Positions 1 through 4,764 of a stretch of DNA of 6,561 nt are shown piece after piece. The notes beneath the pieces were generated by a model. It ran no database searches. It was not told the origin of the DNA and worked only from the letters and a program-made list of their open reading frames with translations. Position numbers and translations under genes: made by a program. Every line of letters begins with the position of its first letter. The first letter of the stretch is position 1. Source of the DNA: an uncultured Bacillota bacterium (GTDB lineage Bacteria > Bacillota > Clostridia > Peptostreptococcales > Anaerovoracaceae); assembly GCA_959606705.1 (NCBI GenBank), contig CAUHLX010000161.1, positions 1-6,561 of the forward strand. Direction: 5' to 3'.

Positions 1-1
1 C

Positions 2-337
2 ATCTTGGCTCCCTGGGCGGCGGTTGCGGCCGTGATCGCGGTATTCGGAACCAAGTGTCAGATCGATCTGATCAAGGACAACGGCGAGATCGTGGATATC
101 AGCCAGATGGCGAATGAAACCTTTGAGACTGCGGTGGAAAAGGGTTCGGAGATTGCCAGCGGCGTGGCGGAGAAGAGCGCGGACGTGTTCAACGACGTGA
201 AGATCAAGGCTTCGGATGCCATAAATAAGGTGAAGAAGGACGAAGACGAAGAGGACGACGACGACTTCAATGACTGTTTCTGCGACTGCGGCAGCGTGGA
301 GGAATGTGACGACAGCTGTCAGCGGGAGGACCAGTAA
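2..337 (+). CDS. C-terminal part of a small DUF4342-like protein with an acidic, Cys-rich tail (5' end outside window)
   Basis: The reading frame is open to the left edge, so the TTG at position 5 is probably internal and the true start lies upstream. The visible 112 residues begin with a hydrophobic segment (starting ILAPWAAVAAVIAVFG) followed by a short basic/polar stretch. That resembles the end of DUF4342 proteins, small clostridial proteins of unknown role with an N-terminal UBA-like helical domain and a short membrane-like segment. Next come about 50 residues of Ala/Lys/Glu-rich, probably helical sequence. The tail is very acidic (DEDEEDDDD) and then holds five cysteines in 15 residues, spaced CxCxC-x5-C-x3-C. 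The stop codon lies 30 bases before glyQS with no terminator between, so co-transcription is likely. Coding is certain. The family call is a resemblance only, because the diagnostic N-terminal domain is missing here, and the function is unknown. Confidence 0.75.
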   Translation: MLAPWAAVAAVIAVFGTKCQIDLIKDNGEIVDISQMANETFETAVEKGSEIASGVAEKSADVFNDVKIKASDAINKVKKDEDEEDDDDFNDCFCDCGSVEECDDSCQREDQ

Positions 338-367
338 AAATAAAATATTAAGGAATGGCAGGTTACT

Positions 368-1777
368 ATGGCAAAAGACAAAGATTTTTCAATGGATAAG
401 ATTGTGGCGCTGGCCAAGTCCAGAGGGTTTGTGTTCCCGGGCTCCGAAATCTACGGAGGATTGGCTAACACCTGGGATTACGGTCCGGTGGGCGTCGAGT
501 TAAAAAACAATGTAAAAAAAGCCTGGTGGAGAAAATTCGTTCAGGAATCCAAGTACAACGTGGGTCTGGACGCGGCAATTTTGATGAATCCCAAGACCTG
601 GGTGGCCTCCGGCCACGTGGGAGGCTTCTCGGACCCGTTGATCGACTGCAAGGCCTGTAAAGCCAGATTCCGGGCGGATAAGCTGATCGAGGACCACATG
701 AAGGAACACGGGGAAGAAGAAGTCACCGTGGACGGCTGGTCCAACGAGAAGCAGGAAGCCTATATTAAAGAGCACGGCGTGGTCTGCCCCGAGTGCGGAA
801 AGACCGATTTTACTTCCATCAAGAAGTTCAATCTGATGTTCAAGACGTTCCAGGGGGTCAACGAGGACAGCGCGGCTGAGATTTTCCTGCGTCCGGAGAC
901 GGCTCAAGGAATTTTCGTGAATTTCAAGGCGGTACAGCGGACTAGCAGGAAGAAGATGCCCTTCGGAATCGCTCAGATCGGAAAGTCCTTCCGTAACGAG
1001 ATCACTCCGGGCAACTTCACCTTCCGGACCAGAGAGTTCGAGCAGATGGAATTGGAATTCTTCTGCAAGCCGGGCACGGACATGGAGTGGTTCGGTTATT
1101 GGAAGGACTACTGTGAAAATTGGCTCAAGTCATTGGGTATGAACATGGAGCACATTCGCCTGAGAGATCACGAAAAGGAAGAATTGTCCCATTACAGCAA
1201 CGCCACCACGGACATCGAATATCTGTTCCCCTTCGGCTGGGGTGAGCTGTGGGGGATTGCGGATCGCACCGACTTCGACTTGAAGCAGCATATCGAGCAT
1301 TCCGGTCAGGACATGTCCTATTTGGATCCCGAGACCAATGAAAAATACGTTCCTTACTGCATCGAACCGTCCTTGGGAGCGGACCGGGTCACCCTGGCAT
1401 TCCTGGTGGACGCGTATGAGGAAGAAACTCTGGTGGACGGTAAGGGCAAGGAGGATGTGCGGGTCGTGATGCACTTTCACCCGGCGCTGGCTCCGTTCAA
1501 AGCGGCGGTGCTGCCTCTGACGAAAAAGCAGGGAGAACCCGCCGAGGCGCTGCACGCCGAATTGTCGAAGCACTTCATGGTGGATTACGACGTTCCCGGC
1601 AGCATCGGCAAACGTTATCGCAGACAGGATGAGATTGGTACACCGTATTGTATTACGGTCGACTTTGATACGGAGACGGATCATTGCGTTACGGTTCGCG
1701 ACCGCGACACGATGGAACAGGTTCGTCTGCCCATTGACAAGGTCAAAGAATATATTGAAGAAAAGCTGGAATTCTAG
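368..1777 (+). CDS. glyQS: Glycyl-tRNA synthetase, single-chain homodimeric type
   Basis: This cytoplasmic class II aminoacyl-tRNA synthetase joins glycine to tRNA-Gly with ATP. Its 469 residues fit the alpha2-type enzyme, not the two-gene alpha2beta2 type. The N-terminus carries the family signature (GLANTWDYGPVG, about residues 31-42). Two CxxC pairs (C94/C97 and C140/C143) flank a charged insertion and look like a zinc site. Further signatures are EIFLRPETAQG (171-181), class II motif 2 with F208-R209-N210-E211 and the FRTREFEQME stretch, and motif 3 as EPSLGADR (333-340) with its conserved Arg at 340. The C-terminal anticodon-binding domain runs from about 364 to the end and includes GSIGKRYRRQDEIGTPY (411-427). 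The ATG at 368 is the first in frame and begins a typical N-terminus. The ribosome site is modest: AGGA at 351-354 is rather far away, and AGG at 360-362 is closer. No frameshift or missing catalytic motif is seen. Some databases use the symbol glyS. Confidence 0.97.
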   Translation: MAKDKDFSMDKIVALAKSRGFVFPGSEIYGGLANTWDYGPVGVELKNNVKKAWWRKFVQESKYNVGLDAAILMNPKTWVASGHVGGFSDPLIDCKACKARFRADKLIEDHMKEHGEEEVTVDGWSNEKQEAYIKEHGVVCPECGKTDFTSIKKFNLMFKTFQGVNEDSAAEIFLRPETAQGIFVNFKAVQRTSRKKMPFGIAQIGKSFRNEITPGNFTFRTREFEQMELEFFCKPGTDMEWFGYWKDYCENWLKSLGMNMEHIRLRDHEKEELSHYSNATTDIEYLFPFGWGELWGIADRTDFDLKQHIEHSGQDMSYLDPETNEKYVPYCIEPSLGADRVTLAFLVDAYEEETLVDGKGKEDVRVVMHFHPALAPFKAAVLPLTKKQGEPAEALHAELSKHFMVDYDVPGSIGKRYRRQDEIGTPYCITVDFDTETDHCVTVRDRDTMEQVRLPIDKVKEYIEEKLEF

Positions 1778-1836
1778 CAAAACGGAAGCAGGCATCGTCG
1801 GGAAGCAAACGGCATAAGATGCTTGTTTCTGCTATC

Positions 1837-1855
1837 CGGCGCAGTTGATGCGCCG
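1837..1855 (+). other. GC-rich hairpin in the glyQS-ppdK gap
   Basis: A perfect 7-bp inverted repeat, CGGCGCA / TGCGCCG, encloses a 5-base loop (GTTGA). It lies 59 bases after the glyQS stop codon. The bases after it are GC-rich and there is no T-tract, so it is not a standard intrinsic terminator. It may be an mRNA-stabilising or processing element, or simply part of a folded ppdK leader. The pairing is seen directly; the role is unknown. Confidence 0.45.
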
Positions 1856-1860
1856 CGGGC

Positions 1861-1907
1861 GGCCGTGAGACGGAGCGAGGGTTCCGGAGGAGCTTTGAGA
1901 CACGGCC
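1861..1907 (+). other. Long-loop inverted repeat upstream of ppdK
   Basis: GGCCGTG (1861-1867) is the exact reverse complement of CACGGCC (1901-1907), giving a 7-bp stem around 33 bases. Inside it, CGGA (1871-1874) can pair with TCCG (1883-1886), and a purine-rich GGAGGAG (1886-1892) is exposed or partly paired. No T-tract follows. Together with the hairpin just upstream it makes this short region strongly foldable. No known riboswitch or T-box core was recognised in it. It could equally be a spaced protein-binding site or a chance structure. Confidence 0.35.
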
Positions 1908-1923
1908 TAAAATTGGTTTCAAT
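1895..1923 (+). promoter_or_regulatory. Weak candidate sigma-A promoter for ppdK
   Basis: TTGAGA (1895-1900, five of six matches to TTGACA) is separated by 17 bases from TTCAAT (1918-1923, four of six matches to TATAAT). Spacing is ideal but the -10 is poor. Transcription would start near 1930, leaving a leader of about 30 bases before the ppdK start. The right arm of the inverted repeat (1901-1907) falls inside the spacer, so a protein bound there could affect it. The alternative is read-through from glyQS, since no terminator is visible between them. Confidence 0.25.
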
Positions 1924-1948
1924 AACACTATAGCGAGTGAAAATGTAT

Positions 1949-1956
1949 AGGAGGGT
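1949..1956 (+). promoter_or_regulatory. Strong ribosome binding site that decides the ppdK start
   Basis: AGGAGGGT contains a full AGGAGG core (1949-1954). Its distance to the first ATG (1957) is only 2 bases, too close for efficient initiation. Its distance to the second in-frame ATG (1963) is 8 bases, the normal optimum. This favours 1963 as the start of ppdK. Confidence 0.8.
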
Positions 1957-1962
1957 ATGGTT

Positions 1963-4587
1963 ATGAAAAAGTATGTGTACTCGTTCAACGAGGGTTCCAA
2001 AGAGATGAGAAGTCTCCTTGGAGGAAAAGGTGCGAACCTTGCGGAAATGACTAAAATCGGTCTGCCGGTACCGTTCGGCTTTACCGTAACTACCGAGGCC
2101 TGCAACAAATATTACGATGACGGGAAGGAAATATCTTCCGAAATCGTCGATGAAATTTATGAGCATTTAGCGGAACTGGAAAAGGTCACGGAAAAGAAGT
2201 TCGGCGACGTTTCCAATCCTCTGCTGGTTTCCGTCCGTTCCGGCGCGGTGTTTTCCATGCCCGGTATGATGGATACCATTCTGAACCTGGGTCTCAACGA
2301 CGAGACGGTGGTCGGCATGGCCAAGCTCACCGAAAACGAGCGTTTCTCCTATGACAGCTATCGCCGTTTCATCCAGATGTTCGGCGACGTGGTTCAGGAA
2401 ATTTCCAAGTCCAAATTTGACGTGATCTTTGACGCGCAGAAGGAAAAGAGCGGCTGTACATACGACGTCGAGCTGTCCACCGAAGACTTAAAAGAGATCA
2501 TCGTGGGCTACAAGAAGCTGTACAAAGAGGAAATGGGCAAGGATTTCCCTCAGGATCCCAAGGAACAGCTGATGGAAGCGGTCAAAGCCGTATTCCGTTC
2601 CTGGAACAATGACCGCGCCATCCTCTATCGTCAGTTGAACGACATTCCCGGAGATCTGGGGACGGCGGTCAACGTGCAGTCCATGGTATTCGGCAATATG
2701 GGAGACACTTCCGGCACCGGCGTCGCGTTTACCAGAAACCCGGCTACCGGCGAAAACAAGATCTTCGGCGAATTCCTGGTCAACGCTCAGGGCGAGGACG
2801 TGGTAGCCGGAATTCGGACCCCGCAGCCCATCGCCGAAATGGCCCAGGCTTTCCCCGAGGTTTACAAGGAATTTGAGCGGATCGCGGATCTGCTGGAAAA
2901 ACACTACACGGACGCGCAGGATATGGAGTTTACGGTAGAACGCAACAAGCTGTTCATGCTGCAGACCAGAAACGGCAAGAGAACCGCCGCCGCCGCCGTG
3001 AAAATCGCGGTAGACATGGAGAAGGAGGGCTTGATCGACAAGCGTACGGCCATTACCCGTTTGGAACCGGCGCAGATCGATCAGCTGCTGCATCCCATGT
3101 TCGACGGAGCTGAGCTGAAGAAGGCCGAGAAGCTGGCCAAAGGTCTGCCCGCATCTCCCGGAGCGGCTACCGGCAGAATCTATTTCAACGCCGAAGAAGC
3201 GGTCGCGGCCGTGGCGGATGGAAACAAGGCGATTTTGGTTCGTCAGGAAACCTCTCCCGAGGATCTGGCCGGCATGGTTGCCGCGGAAGGCATTCTCACA
3301 GCCAGAGGCGGAATGACCTCCCACGCGGCGGTAGTAGCCAGAGGCATGGGCAAGTGCTGTGTGGCGGGCTGCTCCGAAATCGTGGTACGGGAAGAAGAAA
3401 AGAAACTGATCGTCGGTGATTTGACCTTAAATGAAGGAGATTACATTTCTCTGGACGGCAGCACCGGCATCGTGTATAACGGAAAGATCAAGACTGTCGA
3501 TCCGGAGCTGTCCGGCGATTTCGGCACCATCATGCAGTGGGCGGACGAAATCCGCACCATGAAGGTTCGCACCAACGCTGACAATCCCAGAGACGCCGAA
3601 GCAGCCGTGAAGTTCGGGGCGGAGGGCATCGGCCTGTGCCGTACCGAGCACATGTTCTTTGAGGAAGAGAGAATTCCGGCGGTGCGGAGAATGATCCTGG
3701 CTGACACGGTCGAGGAAAGAAAGGAAGCACTGACCTATCTGCTGCCGTATCAGCAGGGCGATTTCAAAGGAATCTTCGAGGCTATGGGCGATCGTCCGGT
3801 GACCATCCGTCTGCTGGATCCGCCTCTCCACGAGTTCCTGCCCCATACCGAGGAAGAGATCAAACAGCTGTCCCAGCAGATCGACGTACCTTATGAAAAG
3901 CTGGCCAAGAAGGTCGATGAGCTCCATGAGTTCAATCCCATGCTGGGCCATAGAGGCTGCCGTCTGGCGGTGACTTATCCGGAAATCGCGGAGATGCAGA
4001 CCGAAGCTATCATCATGGCGGCGATCCAGGTTTCTAAGGAAAGCGGACGCCAGATCGTTCCCGAAATCATGATTCCGCTGGTGGGCATGAAGAAGGAACT
4101 GGCTTATGTAAAGAACACGGTTGTGGAAACGGCGGAACGCGTCATGAAGAGAGAAGGGGTAACCCTGAAGTATCTGGTAGGTACGATGATCGAAATCCCG
4201 CGGGCGGCGCTCACCGCTGATGAAATCGCGGAAGAAGCCGAATTCTTCTCCTTCGGAACCAACGATCTGACACAGATGACCTTCGGGTTCTCCAGAGATG
4301 ACGCCGGAAAGTTCATTCAGGATTATAGAGATAAGAACATCTTCGACGAGGATCCGTTCCAGACCTTGGATCAGAACGGTGTGGGCAAGCTGGTGAAGCT
4401 GTCGGCCGAGCTGGGCAGAAAGGTTCGCCCGGACATCCATTTGGGAATCTGCGGCGAGCATGGCGGCGATCCCAAGACCGTTGAATTCTGCTACAACACC
4501 GGGCTAGATTACGTGTCCTGCTCCCCGTACCGTGTTCCCATCGCCAGACTGGCGGCGGCACAGGCGGTCGTTCACGCAGAAAAATAA
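1963..4587 (+). CDS. ppdK: Pyruvate, phosphate dikinase
   Basis: PpdK catalyses ATP + Pi + pyruvate <=> AMP + PPi + phosphoenolpyruvate in the cytoplasm, through a phosphohistidine on a swivelling domain. In clostridia it can serve glycolysis as well as PEP formation. Starting at 1963 gives 874 residues, beginning MKKYVYSFNEGS. The N-terminal ATP-grasp part (about 1-340) has K22, R92, E322, Q334 and R336. The central phosphohistidine domain (about 380-500) has GGMTSHAAVVARG with catalytic H454 and the regulatory-type T452. The C-terminal PEP/pyruvate barrel (about 520-874) has R560, R616, E744, N767, D768 and C830. Beyond the N-terminus these positions are one lower than the residues I recall for the C. 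symbiosum enzyme (H455, R561, R617, E745, N768, D769, C831), which indicates an intact, probably active enzyme. An ATG at 1957 would add two residues but sits only 2 bases from the ribosome site. A strong terminator follows. No regulatory-protein gene (ppsR/PDRP) is adjacent. Confidence 0.98.
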   Translation: MKKYVYSFNEGSKEMRSLLGGKGANLAEMTKIGLPVPFGFTVTTEACNKYYDDGKEISSEIVDEIYEHLAELEKVTEKKFGDVSNPLLVSVRSGAVFSMPGMMDTILNLGLNDETVVGMAKLTENERFSYDSYRRFIQMFGDVVQEISKSKFDVIFDAQKEKSGCTYDVELSTEDLKEIIVGYKKLYKEEMGKDFPQDPKEQLMEAVKAVFRSWNNDRAILYRQLNDIPGDLGTAVNVQSMVFGNMGDTSGTGVAFTRNPATGENKIFGEFLVNAQGEDVVAGIRTPQPIAEMAQAFPEVYKEFERIADLLEKHYTDAQDMEFTVERNKLFMLQTRNGKRTAAAAVKIAVDMEKEGLIDKRTAITRLEPAQIDQLLHPMFDGAELKKAEKLAKGLPASPGAATGRIYFNAEEAVAAVADGNKAILVRQETSPEDLAGMVAAEGILTARGGMTSHAAVVARGMGKCCVAGCSEIVVREEEKKLIVGDLTLNEGDYISLDGSTGIVYNGKIKTVDPELSGDFGTIMQWADEIRTMKVRTNADNPRDAEAAVKFGAEGIGLCRTEHMFFEEERIPAVRRMILADTVEERKEALTYLLPYQQGDFKGIFEAMGDRPVTIRLLDPPLHEFLPHTEEEIKQLSQQIDVPYEKLAKKVDELHEFNPMLGHRGCRLAVTYPEIAEMQTEAIIMAAIQVSKESGRQIVPEIMIPLVGMKKELAYVKNTVVETAERVMKREGVTLKYLVGTMIEIPRAALTADEIAEEAEFFSFGTNDLTQMTFGFSRDDAGKFIQDYRDKNIFDEDPFQTLDQNGVGKLVKLSAELGRKVRPDIHLGICGEHGGDPKTVEFCYNTGLDYVSCSPYRVPIARLAAAQAVVHAEK

Positions 4588-4602
4588 AGACAAATCACAC
4601 GC

Positions 4603-4650
4603 ACAGGGTACTTTGCCAACCGAAGGGTTGGTGAAGTACCCTGTTTTTTT
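4603..4650 (+). terminator. Strong intrinsic terminator after ppdK
   Basis: A 19-bp stem runs from 4603-4621 to 4626-4644, uninterrupted apart from two G-U pairs (4614/4633 and 4615/4632), with a GAAG tetraloop. It is followed directly by a run of seven T (4644-4650). It begins 15 bases after the ppdK stop codon. There is no T-run on the opposite strand side, so it acts in the + direction only. It separates ppdK from the kinase transcription unit. Confidence 0.95.
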
Positions 4651-4668
4651 GATTCATAGGTTTCAAAA

Positions 4669-4680
4669 AATCCGCGGATT
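4669..4680. promoter_or_regulatory. Perfect 12-bp palindrome at the kinase promoter (candidate operator)
   Basis: AATCCGCGGATT reads the same on both strands. Its last two bases are the first two of the -35 hexamer of the promoter below. The flanks continue as imperfect A-rich/T-rich symmetry (AAAA on the left, TTTT at 4683-4686 on the right). A site touching the -35 suits an activator or a repressor of the kinase gene. The symmetry is seen directly; the binding protein is unknown, and chance cannot be excluded for a 12-mer. Confidence 0.4.
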
Positions 4681-4707
4681 GCTTTTACAAAGCATAATTG
4701 ATATAAT
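4679..4707 (+). promoter_or_regulatory. Sigma-A-type promoter of the hybrid histidine kinase gene
   Basis: TTGCTT (4679-4684, four of six matches to TTGACA) is separated by exactly 17 bases from a perfect TATAAT (4702-4707). Transcription is expected to begin about 4713-4716, giving a leader of about 50 bases before the ATG at 4765. It lies just downstream of the ppdK terminator, which supports an independent transcription unit. Confidence 0.75.
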
Positions 4708-4764
4708 GTGATGAAGGATCAGGCGTTAACGGGGCGGTGGGTCGATAGGAGTGACGAATCAATC

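Noticed and set aside
500..907. Long minus-strand frames opposite glyQS, ppdK and the kinase
   Set aside because: They are codon-bias shadows of clearly conserved + strand genes, with no ribosome sites or domain-like sequence.
1784..1815. Short direct repeat GGAAGCA...GGCAT occurring twice after glyQS (1784-1795 and 1801-1815)
   Set aside because: Seven- and five-base matches with unequal spacing are too short to separate from chance, and they do not coincide with any element.
1819..1848. Ten-codon frame beginning ATG at 1819 (MLVSAIRRS) as a leader peptide before ppdK
   Set aside because: There is no well-spaced ribosome site, no run of regulatory codons and no terminator/antiterminator pair downstream. 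A frame this short is expected by chance.
1837..1860. Intrinsic terminator after glyQS
   Set aside because: The 7-bp hairpin is followed by GC-rich sequence and not by a T-tract, so it cannot act as a standard rho-independent terminator.
1886..1933. GGAGGAG followed by a TTG-started 12-codon frame (1895-1933) as a second leader peptide
   Set aside because: The spacing from the purine tract to TTG is only 2 bases, and the peptide has no recognisable attenuation pattern. It is kept only as part of the structured-leader observation.
1778..1962. T-box or known riboswitch upstream of ppdK
   Set aside because: The conserved T-box core (AGGGTGGNACCGCG-like) is absent, and no other aptamer signature was recognised by eye.
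4711..4764. Possible longer start of the hybrid kinase at the in-frame ATG at 4711 (18 extra residues)
   Set aside because: This ATG begins only 4 bases after the perfect TATAAT at 4702-4707, so it would lie at or before the transcription start and have no ribosome site. The ATG at 4765 has AGGAG upstream.
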